Below are positions 1 through 10,404 of a stretch of DNA of 64,000 nt, in pieces; the first letter of the stretch is position 1, and each line of letters begins with the position of its first letter. Below the pieces are notes generated by a model. That model saw nothing but the letters and a program-made list of their open reading frames with translations, was not told the DNA's origin and searched no databases. A program made the position numbers and the translations under genes. The DNA comes from Marinobacter sp. DY40_1A1. GTDB lineage: Bacteria; Pseudomonadota; Gammaproteobacteria; Pseudomonadales; Oleiphilaceae. Location: positions 992,001-1,056,000 of the forward strand of contig NZ_VCHA01000001.1 of assembly GCF_016597815.1 (NCBI RefSeq), in the 5' to 3' direction.

Positions 1-672
1 ACGGATGATTCGCGTATCCAGGCCGCCTGTGAAGCTTTTGGCGCTGAAGTCGTCATGACGTCTCCCAACCATGTTAGTGGTACTGATCGCCTTGAGGAGG
101 TAGTACGCCAACTCGGGTTGGATCCTGATCACCGTGTGGTGAACGTGCAGGGAGATGAACCCTTGATTCCGGCGGCATTGATTGATCAGGTGGCTGAAAA
201 CCTGGAGCGCTATCCGGAGGCGGCAATTTCAACGCTCTGTGAGCGGCTCCATGACATCGAACATGTGTTCAACCCCAACGTGGTAAAGGTTGTGTTTGAT
301 GCAGAGGGGATGGCCCATTACTTCAGCCGGGCGCCAATCCCCTGGGCACGGGATCACTGGAGTGATTTTGGAAAAGATAACCTTGCATCGCCCAATGCGG
401 GAGCCGCCCTTAAGGATGGCACCGGGTATTTCCGCCATATTGGTATTTATGGTTACCGTGCGCGCGTTCTGAGTCAGTTCGTTTCCTGGCCGCCTGCGCC
501 TACCGAACAGGCGGAGTCCCTGGAGCAGCTAAGAGCCTTGTATAACGGGGCGCGCATTCATGTTGAAGTGGCCGCTGGAACGCCGCCGGCGGGCGTTGAT
601 ACAGAGGCTGACTTACAGCGGGTAAGAGCCTGGATGGCTAAGTCGGTTGAAACAGGAGAAAGTAAGGCATGA
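1..672 (+). CDS. kdsB: 3-deoxy-manno-octulosonate cytidylyltransferase, 5'-truncated
   Basis: This is the C-terminal part of KdsB, which activates Kdo with CTP to CMP-Kdo for lipopolysaccharide core synthesis in the cytoplasm. The frame is open from base 1 and the start codon lies outside the window; an internal ATG at 55 is not the real start. Visible KdsB features are the segment [15 protein letters not shown], the nucleotide/metal motif VQGDEP and the late motif [12 protein letters not shown]. The stop overlaps the start of the phosphatase gene by ATGA, so the two are translationally coupled, followed by murB. Identification is firm; only the N-terminus is missing. Confidence 0.95.
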   Translation, partial: TDDSRIQAACEAFGAEVVMTSPNHVSGTDRLEEVVRQLGLDPDHRVVNVQGDEPLIPAALIDQVAENLERYPEAAISTLCERLHDIEHVFNPNVVKVVFDAEGMAHYFSRAPIPWARDHWSDFGKDNLASPNAGAALKDGTGYFRHIGIYGYRARVLSQFVSWPPAPTEQAESLEQLRALYNGARIHVEVAAGTPPAGVDTEADLQRVRAWMAKSVETGESKA

Positions 673-1148
673 GTAAGCAGGTCAGTGTCCTTTTTGTGTG
701 TCTTGGTAATATTTGTCGGTCGCCAACCGCAGAGGGGCTGTTTCGGAAGCTGGTGCAACAAGCTGGATTGCAGGACAAGGTTTTCATCGACTCCTGCGGA
801 ACCAGTAACTGGCACATAGGAAAGGGGCCTGATGCCCGCTCAATTTCAGCTGCCAACAACCGTGGCGTTGATATTAGTGCTCTTAAAGCGCGTCAGTTTA
901 CAGAAAAAGATCTGGACACCTTCGACTATATAATCGTAATGGACCGTCAGAATCTGGCTGATGTAAAGGATATATGGCACCAGAATGGAGGCACTAAACC
1001 GACGCTTTTTCTGGAATACGGCAGCTCAGACCTCACTGAAGTTCCTGACCCTTATTATGGTGGTGAAGAGGGTTTTGAGCATGTGCTTGATCTGATTCAG
1101 GATGCCGGCGAGGGCCTGCTACGGGATATTCAGGAGCGCATGGCGTGA
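669..1148 (+). CDS. Low-molecular-weight protein tyrosine phosphatase
   Basis: A 159-residue cytoplasmic phosphatase of the arsenate-reductase-like LMW-PTP fold. The P-loop CLGNICRS (Cys11 nucleophile, Arg17) follows the first beta strand, and the general-acid loop DPYYGG has Asp127. Length matches the family. The ATG overlaps the kdsB stop, and the stop overlaps the GTG start of murB. The same kdsB-ptp-murB order is known in Pseudomonas. Family members often act on tyrosine kinases of exopolysaccharide export, but no such kinase is visible here, so the substrate is unknown. Confidence 0.92.
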   Translation: MSKQVSVLFVCLGNICRSPTAEGLFRKLVQQAGLQDKVFIDSCGTSNWHIGKGPDARSISAANNRGVDISALKARQFTEKDLDTFDYIIVMDRQNLADVKDIWHQNGGTKPTLFLEYGSSDLTEVPDPYYGGEEGFEHVLDLIQDAGEGLLRDIQERMA

Positions 1149-2173
1149 GTTTTGGAGCGGAACTTCAGGAGAGCGTGGGGCTTTTGAAACTCAACACCCT
1201 GAGCGTGTCCGCTACAGCAAAATACTACATGGATGTCGAAAGCCTGGACGACTTGCGCAGCGCACTGGCATGGGCCCGCGAAAATGGCCACCAGACACTG
1301 GTCCTCGGAAGTGGCAGTAATCTGGTTTTTGCCGGAGACTTTAATGGCCTGGTGATTCGCGTGCGAATAGCAGCCCGATACTGGGAGCAGGTAGACGACA
1401 CTGGCGCTACCCTGGTTCTGGGAGCTGGCGAGAGCTGGCATGAGGCGGTTCTCTATGCGGCTGGATCTGGTTACAAGGGCATAGAGAACCTGGCGCTTAT
1501 TCCCGGAACGGCGGGTGCTGCACCAGTACAAAATATAGGTGCTTACGGCGTAGAACTATGCGATACGCTAATTTCGGTAACAGCCTGGGATCGCGATTCT
1601 GCTCAACTGGTTTGTCTTGATAACGCAGAGTGCGGCTTTGCCTACCGGGATAGCCTGTTCAAACGCTCACCCGGGCGTTACATCATTACCGAGATCAGGC
1701 TTCGTTTGTCCCGTACCAAACCTCTAAAGCTTGGATACCGAGATCTGGAAGAATACTTTGGGGATGCGGCCTCGCAGGATCTGGATGCACTGACCGTGGC
1801 TGAAGCGGTAATGGCAGTGCGCCGTCGAAAATTGCCAGACCCTGAGATAATTCCTAACGTAGGCAGTTTTTTTAAAAATCCCGTGGTCCCAGCCGGGAAG
1901 TTTGAAGAACTACAAGCTATGTATCCCGACGTAGTTGGTTATCCGCAGGCTGAGACCGTAAAGCTCGCAGCCGCTTGGCTGATTGACCAATGCGGTTGGA
2001 AGGGCTTTCGGAATGCCACCGTGGGTGTTCATAACCGGCAAGCACTGGTTTTGATAAATCATTCCGGCGGGACAGGGAAGGATGTGCTGGATTTGGCTTC
2101 AGAGATTCGCGAGTCAGTGCGGGAACGTTTTGGCGTGGCTTTGGAAATGGAGCCAGGAATTGTAGGGGGCTGA
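1145..2173 (+). CDS. murB: UDP-N-acetylenolpyruvoylglucosamine reductase
   Basis: MurB reduces UDP-GlcNAc-enolpyruvate to UDP-MurNAc with NADPH and FAD in peptidoglycan precursor synthesis. At 342 residues it matches the E. coli-type (type I) enzyme. The FAD-binding signatures VLGSGSNLV (about 53-61) and IPGTAGAAPVQNIGAYG are present, with the active-site serine in NVGSFFKNP and the catalytic Glu336 in the C-terminal EPGIVGG. The start is GTG, overlapping the preceding TGA, so translation is probably coupled to the phosphatase gene. Third gene of the kdsB-ptp-murB operon. Confidence 0.96.
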   Translation: MSFGAELQESVGLLKLNTLSVSATAKYYMDVESLDDLRSALAWARENGHQTLVLGSGSNLVFAGDFNGLVIRVRIAARYWEQVDDTGATLVLGAGESWHEAVLYAAGSGYKGIENLALIPGTAGAAPVQNIGAYGVELCDTLISVTAWDRDSAQLVCLDNAECGFAYRDSLFKRSPGRYIITEIRLRLSRTKPLKLGYRDLEEYFGDAASQDLDALTVAEAVMAVRRRKLPDPEIIPNVGSFFKNPVVPAGKFEELQAMYPDVVGYPQAETVKLAAAWLIDQCGWKGFRNATVGVHNRQALVLINHSGGTGKDVLDLASEIRESVRERFGVALEMEPGIVGG

Positions 2174-2216
2174 CAGTCTCAAACAACGTCCAGCCCCACA
2201 CATGCTAACAGTAGTC

Positions 2217-2238
2217 CAAGGCCATGTTTCAGGCCTTG
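2217..2238. terminator. Hairpin between convergent murB and proS
   Basis: A perfect 7-bp inverted repeat, CAAGGCC with loop ATGTTTCA and GGCCTTG, lies between the converging murB and proS. There is no T-run directly after the stem on either strand, so it is a weak candidate for a shared terminator. Confidence 0.3.
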
Positions 2239-2265
2239 AACCCCGCTTGGTTACTTCCGCTTACT

Positions 2266-3996
2266 TCAGCCTTTTTGTGGTGATGCCTTGGCAAGAACAG
2301 GCAGAGCCTCTTCAATTGCAATGTCCTGCTTGTCAGCGTCTCTGCGGCCCTTATATTCCAACGTACCGGCAGCTAGCCCACGATCAGAAATAACAAATCG
2401 GTGGGGAATGCCCATCAGCTCCATATCGGCAAACTTTACGCCAGGGCGCTCTTTACGGTCGTCCAGTAGCACATCATAACCAGCTTGCTGCAACTGTTCG
2501 TAGAGCTTCTCGCCGGCTTCCGCCACTGCGGGTGTTTTGTGGGCATTCAGCGTAACGATTGCCACCTGGAAGGGAGCGATGGCATCTGGCCAGATAATGC
2601 CTTTGTCATCGTGGTTCTGCTCAATAGAAGCCGCCACAATGCGAGAAACACCAATCCCGTAACAACCCATGTCCATGATTACGGTTTTGCCGTTCTCATC
2701 CAGTACTGTGGCGTTCATTGCCGTGCTGTACTTGTTGCCCAGCTTGAAGATATGCCCAACCTCAATGCCTCTGCGAATCTCCAGAGTGCCTTTGCCGTCC
2801 GGGCTGGCGTCGCCTTCCACAACATTACGGATATCTTCAACCCGGTCCAGTGGCAGATCACGCTCCCAGTTTACGCCCGTCAGGTGGTAGCCTTCTTTGT
2901 TTGCGCCACATACAAAATCTGCAAGGTGCGCTGCGCTGCGGTCCACGATAACCGGGACTTTCAGGTTTACCGGGCCGATGGAGCCGGCTTTGCAGCCAAC
3001 AGCGGACTCGATCTCTTCATCGGTCGCCATGGTCAGAGGTTCTGCCACGCCTTTCAGGTTCTCTGCCTTGATCTCGTTCAGGGTGTGGTCGCCACGCAAA
3101 ATCAAGGCGATGAGGCCCGCGTTGCCTTCTTCATCGGCTTCTGCTTTAACCAGCAGGGTTTTCACCGTGCGGGTAGCATCGATATTCAAAAACTCGGAAA
3201 TGGCATCAATAGTGCGTTGATCCGGTGTTGCAATTTGCGTCATCTCTTCAGCGGGAGCCGCTCGCTCTCCCGCTGGAGCTACCGCTTCGGCCTTTTCAAT
3301 ATTTGCCGCATAGTCGCTGTCTGTACTGAATACGATATCGTCTTCGCCAGAATCTGCGAGTACGTGGAATTCATGGGAAGCACTGCCTCCAATAGCGCCT
3401 GAGTCAGCCTGTACCGGGCGGTAATTCAAGCCCAAGCGGTCAAAGATGGCGCAATAGGTGCGATGCATTACCTGATAGGTCTCATCCAGCGAGTCGGCAT
3501 TTATATGGAAGGAATAGGCATCCTTCATGATGAACTCACGGGCGCGCATAACGCCAAAGCGTGGGCGGCGCTCATCACGGAATTTGGTCTGGATCTGATA
3601 GAAGTTGGCAGGCAATTCCTTGTAGCTTTTCAGCTCATTGCGGATCAGATCAGTAATCACTTCTTCATGGGTAGGACCGAAGCAGAACTCACGGCCGTGG
3701 CGGTCGTTCATGCGCAGCAGTTCACCGCCGTATTCTTCCCAGCGGCCAGACTCTTGCCAAAGCTCTGCGGGCTGAACTGCTGGCATCAGAACTTCCTGAG
3801 CGCCGCTTTTGTCCATTTCTTCCCGAACAATCCGTTCAACCTTGCGCAAGGTTCTCAAGCCCATGGGTAGCCAGGTGTAAAGGCCGGCTGCCAGCTTTCG
3901 GATCATACCTGCACGCAGCATCAACTGGTGGCTTATAACCTCCGCGTCAGACGGTGTCTCTTTCTGGGTTGCAATCAGATAACGGCTTGCTCGCAT
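2266..3996 (-). CDS. proS: Prolyl-tRNA synthetase
   Basis: A class II aminoacyl-tRNA synthetase of 576 residues, the usual size of the bacterial type with an editing (INS) domain between motifs 2 and 3. The N-terminal class II core carries [20 protein letters not shown] and the motif 2 region [17 protein letters not shown]. The INS editing domain occupies about 225-400, the motif 3 region is [14 protein letters not shown], and a C-terminal anticodon-binding domain has [18 protein letters not shown]. Transcribed alone, opposite to murB and leuA. The ATG is the first in frame and fits the family N-terminus. Confidence 0.97.
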   Translation of the reverse strand: MRASRYLIATQKETPSDAEVISHQLMLRAGMIRKLAAGLYTWLPMGLRTLRKVERIVREEMDKSGAQEVLMPAVQPAELWQESGRWEEYGGELLRMNDRHGREFCFGPTHEEVITDLIRNELKSYKELPANFYQIQTKFRDERRPRFGVMRAREFIMKDAYSFHINADSLDETYQVMHRTYCAIFDRLGLNYRPVQADSGAIGGSASHEFHVLADSGEDDIVFSTDSDYAANIEKAEAVAPAGERAAPAEEMTQIATPDQRTIDAISEFLNIDATRTVKTLLVKAEADEEGNAGLIALILRGDHTLNEIKAENLKGVAEPLTMATDEEIESAVGCKAGSIGPVNLKVPVIVDRSAAHLADFVCGANKEGYHLTGVNWERDLPLDRVEDIRNVVEGDASPDGKGTLEIRRGIEVGHIFKLGNKYSTAMNATVLDENGKTVIMDMGCYGIGVSRIVAASIEQNHDDKGIIWPDAIAPFQVAIVTLNAHKTPAVAEAGEKLYEQLQQAGYDVLLDDRKERPGVKFADMELMGIPHRFVISDRGLAAGTLEYKGRRDADKQDIAIEEALPVLAKASPQKG

Positions 3997-4095
3997 TGTG
4001 GTTTCCGTTCATTGGTGTTTCGTAGAAGGATGTTTCGTAAAGTGGTGTTTATTGTACGGAGCCTGCCGCACAAGGTACAGATAGCGAATGTGGTA

Positions 4096-4593
4096 TCAGG
4101 ATAAATAGCCCAGGGGCAGGGCGGTGCTGTCTAGCACTCGCTTCAAGACGAAGCTCGAGTGAACACCGCTTACCCCCGGAATCCGGGTAATGCGGTTAAG
4201 CAGAAAGTGGTGGTAGTGATCCATGTCTGGCACCACCACCTTCAACATATAATCGGCATCGTGACCTGTCACCAGATAGCATTCGAGAATTTCCGGGAAT
4301 TCGCTTACCTGCTCTTCAAATGCGGCAAAGCGCTCGGGGGTGTGTCTGTCCATCCCGATGAGAATGATTGCAGTCAGCGAAAGGCCAAGCTTTTTGTGAT
4401 CAAGCACGGTAACCGTGCGCACAATAATGCCGGCTTCTTCAAGGGCGCGCACCCGTCTGAGGCAGGGTGACGGAGATAGCCCCACTTTTTCGGCGAGCTG
4501 CTGGTTGGTTAAGGACGCATCTTTTTGTATCTGTTCCAGAATACGCCGGTCAATTTTGTCGATTTGTATGAGGGTTTCTTTGTTCTTAAGCAT
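4096..4593 (-). CDS. lrp: Lrp/AsnC-family transcriptional regulator
   Basis: A 165-residue DNA-binding protein of the Lrp family. The N-terminal winged helix-turn-helix is visible (IDRRILEQIQKDASLTNQQLAEKVGLSPSP, then CLRRVRALEEAGII), followed by the ligand-binding RAM domain containing YLVTGHDADYMLKVVV. The sequence is closer to global Lrp than to specific AsnC or BkdR types, but that assignment is by eye. It lies back-to-back with leuA, and Lrp proteins often control branched-chain amino acid genes, so leuA is a natural candidate target. The symbol is tentative. Confidence 0.88.
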   Translation of the reverse strand: MLKNKETLIQIDKIDRRILEQIQKDASLTNQQLAEKVGLSPSPCLRRVRALEEAGIIVRTVTVLDHKKLGLSLTAIILIGMDRHTPERFAAFEEQVSEFPEILECYLVTGHDADYMLKVVVPDMDHYHHFLLNRITRIPGVSGVHSSFVLKRVLDSTALPLGYLS

Positions 4594-4739
4594 AGAATTG
4601 CCGAATCTCGTTTACTTGTAGAATATATGGCTAATAAGCTACGCTTTCTGGCGTAAGTTCGCAATCCCATGGCGCTGGCAAAGCGTTAAACTGGTGTCCT
4701 TACTGGAATACATCTGAACTGCTACGGAGTACAACAAAC

Positions 4740-6446
4740 ATGGCTTTTGATCATCGCAAATATGTAGCCTTCCGCCCGGTCGCTAAACCCGACCGTCGCT
4801 GGCCAGACAAGGTTATCGAAAAAGCACCTGTGTGGTGCGCGGTGGATCTTCGCGATGGCAACCAGGCACTGGTCAAGCCCATGAATGTTGCCCAGAAGCA
4901 GCGCTTGTTCGACTTGCTGGTAAAGCTTGGGTTCAAGGAGATCGAAATCGGCTTTCCGGCAGCCAGCCAGCCGGATTTTGATTTTTGCCGCAAACTGATT
5001 GAAGAAAATCGGATTCCTGAAGATGTGAAAATCCAGGTGCTGACCCAGGCCCGCCCTGAGTTGATTGAGCGCACTTACGAGGCGCTTAAAGGTGCAAAGC
5101 GCGCCATTGTTCACGTATATAATTCTACCTCAACGGTGCAGCGGGAGCAGGTGTTCGGGCTGGATCGTGCGGGCATTCGTGATATAGCAGTAAACGGCGC
5201 GCAAGTGGTTAAAGACCTGGCTGCCCAGAACCCGGATACCGAGTGGACATTCCAGTATTCTCCTGAGAGTTTCACCGGCACAGAACTGGATTTTGCCGTT
5301 GATGTTATTGATGCGGTATCCGCAGTATGGCGACCGGATCAAGGGCAGCCGGTTATCATCAACTTGCCTGCAACTGTGGAAATGTCTACGCCAAACGTGT
5401 TTGCGGATCAGATTGAATGGGTGTGCGACAACATTCGCCACCGGGAACACATCAGTATCAGTGTTCACACTCACAACGACCGGGGTTGTGGCGTAGCTGC
5501 GGCCGAGTTGGCAGTGATGGCCGGTGCAGATCGCGTAGAAGGCACACTGATGGGTAACGGTGAGCGCACAGGCAATATGGACCTGGTGACCATGGCCATG
5601 AACCTTTACTCCCAGGGCATCGACCCGATGCTGGACTTGTCGGGTATGGCGGAAATTACCGAGGTTGTAGAAGCCTGTACCGAAATCTCCACCCATCCGC
5701 GCCATCCGTATGCAGGTGAGTTGGTGTTCACAGCCTTCTCCGGTAGCCATCAGGATGCCATCCGCAAGTGCCTGGCTCTGAGAAAAGAGGGTGATCCGTG
5801 GAATGTGGCCTACCTGCCTATTGATCCGTTTGATCTGGGTCGCCGGTACGAAGAAGTTGTACGTATCAACAGCCAGTCAGGCAAAGGCGGAGTGGCTTAT
5901 GTGCTTGAACGAGATTACAACATCAGCTTGCCACGCTGGTTGCAAATCGAGTTCAGTAAGGTAGTTCAGAAAGCTGCAGAAACCAATGGCGGTGAAATTG
6001 ATTCAATGGCCATCCACAACCTGTTTGAGCAACGCTACCTGAAGGTTCACGATGCCTGGGCGCTGCGTGGTTATGATCTGCGCAGAGACGAACACGGCGT
6101 GCACGCTGAAGTAACCTTTGGTAGCGAGTCAGCGCCGGTGCGCCTCGAGGGGCAAGGGCTTGGGGCAGTAGAGGCAGTTTCTGCCGCACTTGATAAGCGT
6201 TTTGGATTGGCTATAGCGGTGGAGGCCTACGATGAGTTTGCATTGGGAGAGGGTACCCGTGCCAACGCGCTTGCCTGCATACGCCTGACAGCTGGAGGCA
6301 AGCATTGCAGCGCAGCTGCTTTGGCTGAAGATACAACGTCTGCAACGCTACAAGCACTGTTTTCAGCTGTTGCCCAAGCGGCTGGAGATATTGAATCAAT
6401 GCAAGGTAAGTCGGAGAAGATTACAGCGGGCGCTGTAAGCGCGTAA
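4740..6446 (+). CDS. leuA: 2-isopropylmalate synthase
   Basis: LeuA condenses acetyl-CoA with 2-ketoisovalerate, the first committed step of leucine synthesis. The 568-residue protein is the long (LeuA type 2) form found in Pseudomonas relatives. The TIM-barrel carries the substrate/metal segment VDLRDGNQAL and the metal-binding HTHNDRGCGVAAAEL followed by GNGERTGN. The C-terminal part from about 440 is the leucine-feedback regulatory domain. A perfect 16-bp hairpin follows the stop. Usually feedback-inhibited by leucine; the neighbouring Lrp-type gene may add transcriptional control. Confidence 0.97.
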   Translation: MAFDHRKYVAFRPVAKPDRRWPDKVIEKAPVWCAVDLRDGNQALVKPMNVAQKQRLFDLLVKLGFKEIEIGFPAASQPDFDFCRKLIEENRIPEDVKIQVLTQARPELIERTYEALKGAKRAIVHVYNSTSTVQREQVFGLDRAGIRDIAVNGAQVVKDLAAQNPDTEWTFQYSPESFTGTELDFAVDVIDAVSAVWRPDQGQPVIINLPATVEMSTPNVFADQIEWVCDNIRHREHISISVHTHNDRGCGVAAAELAVMAGADRVEGTLMGNGERTGNMDLVTMAMNLYSQGIDPMLDLSGMAEITEVVEACTEISTHPRHPYAGELVFTAFSGSHQDAIRKCLALRKEGDPWNVAYLPIDPFDLGRRYEEVVRINSQSGKGGVAYVLERDYNISLPRWLQIEFSKVVQKAAETNGGEIDSMAIHNLFEQRYLKVHDAWALRGYDLRRDEHGVHAEVTFGSESAPVRLEGQGLGAVEAVSAALDKRFGLAIAVEAYDEFALGEGTRANALACIRLTAGGKHCSAAALAEDTTSATLQALFSAVAQAAGDIESMQGKSEKITAGAVSA

Positions 6447-6453
6447 CCAATAA

Positions 6454-6487
6454 AACACTAAGCCGGCACAAGTGCCGGCTTAGTGTT
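6454..6487. terminator. Bidirectional terminator between leuA and cold-shock gene
   Basis: A perfect 16-bp inverted repeat (arm AACACTAAGCCGGCAC, two-base AA loop) sits 8 bases after the leuA stop and 44 bases from the end of the converging cold-shock gene. It is GC-rich in the centre with A/T-rich flanks, suitable for stopping transcripts from both sides. Confidence 0.8.
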
Positions 6488-6530
6488 GGGTCTCATGCCC
6501 GTGAGGGGCAGAGGGAGGAAAAATAACGCC

Positions 6531-6740
6531 TTAAACAGGTGTTACGTTTTCCGCCTGAGGGCCTTTAGGCCCCTGTGTTACGGTGAACTGCACCTGCTGA
6601 CCTTCTGTCAGTGTGCGGAAGCCGCTTGAGGTAATGGCGCTGTAGTGCACGAAAACGTCACTTCCACCATCCTGAGCTATAAAGCCGAAACCTTTGGCTT
6701 CGTTAAACCACTTTACCGTGCCTGTTACTGTATCTGACAT
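6531..6740 (-). CDS. Cold-shock domain protein
   Basis: A 69-residue single cold-shock-domain protein that binds single-stranded RNA and DNA. It starts [21 protein letters not shown]; the RNP1 motif KGFGFI and RNP2 motif VFVHY are intact. The frame is open further upstream (to 6908), but the ATG at 6740 has a good ribosome site (AGGAAAG) and gives the family length, whereas the longer form would overlap the propionyl-CoA synthetase gene. Family members act as RNA chaperones, some cold-induced; which kind this is cannot be told here. Confidence 0.93.
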   Translation of the reverse strand: MSDTVTGTVKWFNEAKGFGFIAQDGGSDVFVHYSAITSSGFRTLTEGQQVQFTVTQGPKGPQAENVTPV

Positions 6741-6840
6741 TGAACTTTCCTGTATCTCTGAGATTTCCCCCCACGGGGCACTGAAGATTTTCCACAGCAA
6801 ATTGAGTATAGACCGACTTTGAAGGTCGTCAACATCAATC

Positions 6841-8715
6841 TCAGCGGCGGAGTTGTTCGCTGATTTCCTCCAGAATTGCCGGGTCATCAATGGTGCTTGG
6901 AACCGCATATTCTTCTCCGTCAGCGATCTGGCGGATAACCCGTCGCAGTATCTTTCCGGAGCGGGTCTTGGGCAAACGATCTACCACGAGCGCCCTGCGG
7001 AAACAGGCAATTGCACCGATTTTCTCCCTTACCATCTCAACAAGCTCTTCTTCCAGCTCGTCGTGGTCAATGGTTGCGCCGTCCTTGATGAGCACCAGGC
7101 CAAGAGGAATCTGGCCTTTCATGTCATCGTGTGCTCCAACCACGCAGCATTCTGCAATCGCCGGGTGAGAGGCAACCACTTCTTCCATTTCACCCGTAGA
7201 GAGACGGTGGCCGGCAACGTTAATTACATCGTCTGTACGGCCCATAACAAAGACATAGCCATCGTCATCAACGTAACCGCCATCACCTGAGCTGTAAAAG
7301 CCAGGTATGAGGTTGAGGTAGCTGTCCTGGAAACGCTTGTCATCACCCCAAACCGTTACCAGACACCCTGGAGGAAGTGGAAGTTTGACGGCAATCTGGC
7401 CTTGCTCACCTGCAGGTACCTGGCTACCACGCGAGTCAACAACCTGTACGTTATAGCCAGGTGACGGAAATGTCGCCGAGCCCGGTTTGGTAGGCATGGT
7501 TTCAATGCCTACCGGGTTGCAGCAAATAGCCCAGCCAGTTTCTGTTTGCCACCAGTGGTCCAGGATGGGGAGTTGCGTATGCTCTCTTAGCCAGTCGTAC
7601 GTGGGCGGGTCCAGGCGCTCACCCGCCAGGAAAATGCGTCTGAGAGAGCTTATGTTATAGCGTGAAAGCTGATCGGCTTCCGGGTCTTCCTTGCGGACAG
7701 CTCGGAAAGCAGTGGGAGCGGTAAACAGCAGGTTTACATTGTGCTCCTGAACAACGCGCCAGAATGCCCCGGCATCAGGGGTCCTTACCGGTTTGCCTTC
7801 ATAGAGAATGGTCGTGCAGCCAGCAAACAAGGGGGCGTACACAATATAGCTGTGACCTACTACCCAGCCTACATCTGAGGCGGCCCAGAACACGTCACCC
7901 GGGTTGGCGTCATAAACCAGCTTCATGCTGTATTTCAGAGCCACCGCATGACCACCGTTGTCTCTTACCACGCCTTTGGGTTTGCCGGTGGTGCCCGAGG
8001 TGTACAGTACGTAGAGCGGATCGGTCGCCTTCACTGGAACCGGTTCAACGGGTTCAGCAGTGGCCATCAGGTTGCTCCAGTCGTGGTCGCGGCCATCCTG
8101 CATTTGAGCTTTTACTTGCGGGCGCTGATAGACCACACAGAAATCGGGCTTGTGTGATGCCTGCCCAATGGCCTTGTCCACCAGAGGCTTGTACTCGATA
8201 ACCTTGGCAACTTCTATGCCGCAGGATGCCGTGATCACCGCTTTGGGTTGCGCGTCATCGATTCTGACTGCGAGTTCGTGGGCTGCAAACCCACCAAACA
8301 CTACTGAGTGGATTGCACCGATCCGCGCGCAGGCGAGCATTGCAATGGCGGCTTCCGGAATCATCGGCATATAGATGATGATCACATCGCCCCTTGCTAC
8401 GCCTTGAGCGGCGAGGGCGCCGGCAAAACGTGCGACTTCGTTCGTCAGCTCTGTATAGGTATAGCTGCACTTGGTGCCTGTAACCGGTGAGTCGTAGATG
8501 AGCGCTTTTTGGTCGCCCCGGCCAGCTCGAACGTTGGCATCCAGGGCTACGTCAGACGTATTAAGAGTGGCGTCAGGAAACCACTGGCCGTGTCCATTAT
8601 CGGTAGCTTGCCAGATGGCTTCAGGCGACTGTATCCAGTCAATATCGCCTGCCTTTTCACGCCAGAACTCTTCCGGTTTATCAATCGATCTCCGGAACTC
8701 TGAGTTGTAGTTCAT
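6841..8715 (-). CDS. prpE: Propionyl-CoA synthetase (acetyl-CoA synthetase family)
   Basis: A 624-residue acyl-adenylate-forming ligase that would activate propionate (possibly also acetate) to its CoA thioester. AMP-binding core motif [12 protein letters not shown], aromatic motif HWWQTETGW, and the C-terminal acetylatable lysine motif [12 protein letters not shown] are all present. The N-terminus ([18 protein letters not shown]) and the segment [17 protein letters not shown] resemble PrpE/ACSS3 more than Acs. No prpBCD genes lie nearby, so its pathway context here is not shown. The C-terminal lysine is a known target of regulatory acylation in this family. Confidence 0.85.
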   Translation of the reverse strand: MNYNSEFRRSIDKPEEFWREKAGDIDWIQSPEAIWQATDNGHGQWFPDATLNTSDVALDANVRAGRGDQKALIYDSPVTGTKCSYTYTELTNEVARFAGALAAQGVARGDVIIIYMPMIPEAAIAMLACARIGAIHSVVFGGFAAHELAVRIDDAQPKAVITASCGIEVAKVIEYKPLVDKAIGQASHKPDFCVVYQRPQVKAQMQDGRDHDWSNLMATAEPVEPVPVKATDPLYVLYTSGTTGKPKGVVRDNGGHAVALKYSMKLVYDANPGDVFWAASDVGWVVGHSYIVYAPLFAGCTTILYEGKPVRTPDAGAFWRVVQEHNVNLLFTAPTAFRAVRKEDPEADQLSRYNISSLRRIFLAGERLDPPTYDWLREHTQLPILDHWWQTETGWAICCNPVGIETMPTKPGSATFPSPGYNVQVVDSRGSQVPAGEQGQIAVKLPLPPGCLVTVWGDDKRFQDSYLNLIPGFYSSGDGGYVDDDGYVFVMGRTDDVINVAGHRLSTGEMEEVVASHPAIAECCVVGAHDDMKGQIPLGLVLIKDGATIDHDELEEELVEMVREKIGAIACFRRALVVDRLPKTRSGKILRRVIRQIADGEEYAVPSTIDDPAILEEISEQLRR

Positions 8716-8825
8716 ACAATCTGCCTCGTAGTACCTGCTGGAATTTTTGTTGTCAGTTGTCCAACTTTAGGCGCTTTGAAGCAGTGAACCAGTAGACCAT
8801 CGGATTAGTCGAAAGGGTTTCGGGG

Positions 8826-10184
8826 TTAGTCGTTTCCTTGGCTCACGGATGTTACCTCGGCTGTAATTGTACCGTTTGCAACCCTTGTGGAGATTTGATC
8901 GCCAGCTGCAAGGTCTGCTGCGTTGCGGATGATGCGGCCCTGATCATCGCGAACGATGGCATACCCACGCCCCAGCGTGGCTAATGGGCTTACAACGTTG
9001 AGCGTGCCTGCGGTGTGTTCCAGTCTGTCCTGAAGCTTTGCCAGGATTCGCTCCATGGCTTTGCCCAGTTGCAAGCAAGAGCGATCAAGCGCTTCGCGGC
9101 TGTTGGCAAGTTGTTTGCGGGGGGATTGCATGGCAAGCCGTTGGGTCAGATGCGTGCTTCGCACCTGGGAGCGATCCATGCGTTGCGCTATGGCTTTACC
9201 AAGGCGCATCTCCAGGTCGTCCAGCCTCTGGGCCTTCTCCAGCAGCTCACGCCTTGGATCGCGCAAACGCGCAGAGAGATGCTCCAGTTTTGTATTCAGA
9301 CGCTGAAGGGCTCGTCTGGTAGCGTTGGCTAGCCGGAACTCGCAATCATTCACCTGCCGGAGCATGTCGTTTTGGTCGGGGGAGATTTTTTCGGCAGCGG
9401 CCGACGGTGTCGGTGCCCTCAAATCTGCCACAAAATCTGCAATGGTAACGTCTGTTTCATGGCCAACGGCGCTTACGGTGGGTATGGCGCAGGCTGCAAT
9501 GGCTCGTGCAACGGCTTCTTCGTTGAAACACCAGAGGTCTTCCAGAGAGCCACCACCGCGCCCAATAACCAGAACATCGGCCACACCGTGGGCCTGGGCC
9601 AGTTCAATTGCACGGGCAATTTCTGCCGTTGCCGGCTTGCCTTGCACGGTTGTGGGGTAGAGGGTGACCGGTATCGCAGGGCAACGCCTTGCCAAAACGG
9701 TGAGAATATCGTGTATGGCGGCACCGGTAGGGGAGGTGACCACACCAATGTGGGTCGGCAAGGTCGGGATCGGCTTTTTACGGCCCACCTCGAACAATCC
9801 TTCTGACTGCAGCTTGCGTTTTAACTCTTCAAATGCCTGTTGCAGTGCGCCAAGGCCGGCGGGCTCCATGTGTTCAACAATTATCTGAAAGTCGCCCCGG
9901 TTTTCGTACAGGGTTACCTTGCCGCGAATGCGAACCTGATCGCCTTCCTTTGGTAAAGGACGAATGCGCTGGTTCAGCCCCCGGAACATGGCGCAGCGAA
10001 CCTGGCATTTCTGGTCCTTCAGGGAAAAATACCAATGCCCGGAAGACGGCCGGGAAAAGCCTGACAGTTCACCCTCAACCCACACCTGCATGAAGCTGGA
10101 TTCCAGCAGGTGTCTGGCCTGATGGTTCAACTCACTGACGGAGAGGGCCCTGGGCCGAGTGTCCGGAAACACGTTTTTCACCAA
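8826..10184 (-). CDS. xseA: Exodeoxyribonuclease VII large subunit
   Basis: XseA is the catalytic subunit of exonuclease VII, which degrades single-stranded DNA with the small subunit XseB (not in this window). The 452-residue protein has the N-terminal OB-fold (VWVEGELSGFSRPSSGHWYFSLKD), the catalytic core (THIGVVTSPTGAAIHDIL; VLVIGRGGGSLEDLWCFN; SAVGHETDVTIADFVADLRAPTPSAAAE), a long coiled-coil region (about 280-380) and a C-terminal segment LGRGYAIV. Lengths and order match the family. It lies divergent from guaB, as in many Gammaproteobacteria. Confidence 0.97.
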   Translation of the reverse strand: MVKNVFPDTRPRALSVSELNHQARHLLESSFMQVWVEGELSGFSRPSSGHWYFSLKDQKCQVRCAMFRGLNQRIRPLPKEGDQVRIRGKVTLYENRGDFQIIVEHMEPAGLGALQQAFEELKRKLQSEGLFEVGRKKPIPTLPTHIGVVTSPTGAAIHDILTVLARRCPAIPVTLYPTTVQGKPATAEIARAIELAQAHGVADVLVIGRGGGSLEDLWCFNEEAVARAIAACAIPTVSAVGHETDVTIADFVADLRAPTPSAAAEKISPDQNDMLRQVNDCEFRLANATRRALQRLNTKLEHLSARLRDPRRELLEKAQRLDDLEMRLGKAIAQRMDRSQVRSTHLTQRLAMQSPRKQLANSREALDRSCLQLGKAMERILAKLQDRLEHTAGTLNVVSPLATLGRGYAIVRDDQGRIIRNAADLAAGDQISTRVANGTITAEVTSVSQGND

Positions 10185-10279
10185 AAACTCCTAACCGGCT
10201 TATACGCAATAGCCGAAAAATTTGAGTGTAAATTGCTGGAATTTCAAACGCATGCGGTAAGTGACAGGAAATTGTGCAG

Positions 10280-10308
10280 TTTACTGACCTGCGACACCTC
10301 TTTATAAT
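10280..10308 (+). promoter_or_regulatory. Probable sigma-70 promoter of guaB
   Basis: A TTTACT -35-like box (10280-10285) lies 17 bases before a perfect -10 box TATAAT (10303-10308). The predicted start of transcription is near 10315, about 90 bases ahead of the guaB ATG at 10405. The -10 is convincing; the -35 is a moderate match. Confidence 0.6.
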
Positions 10309-10404
10309 AGGCCGATTACGCATTTTACTTTGCGGCTGCACCCTTTTTAGTCATGGGTGCTCCCCGGAAGGTTTAAATTTAGCACGTTCAAAAGGCCGAT
10401 CCCA

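Noticed and set aside
2485..3402. A 305-codon plus-strand frame inside proS
   Set aside because: Antisense shadow of proS; composition is odd and there is no family motif.
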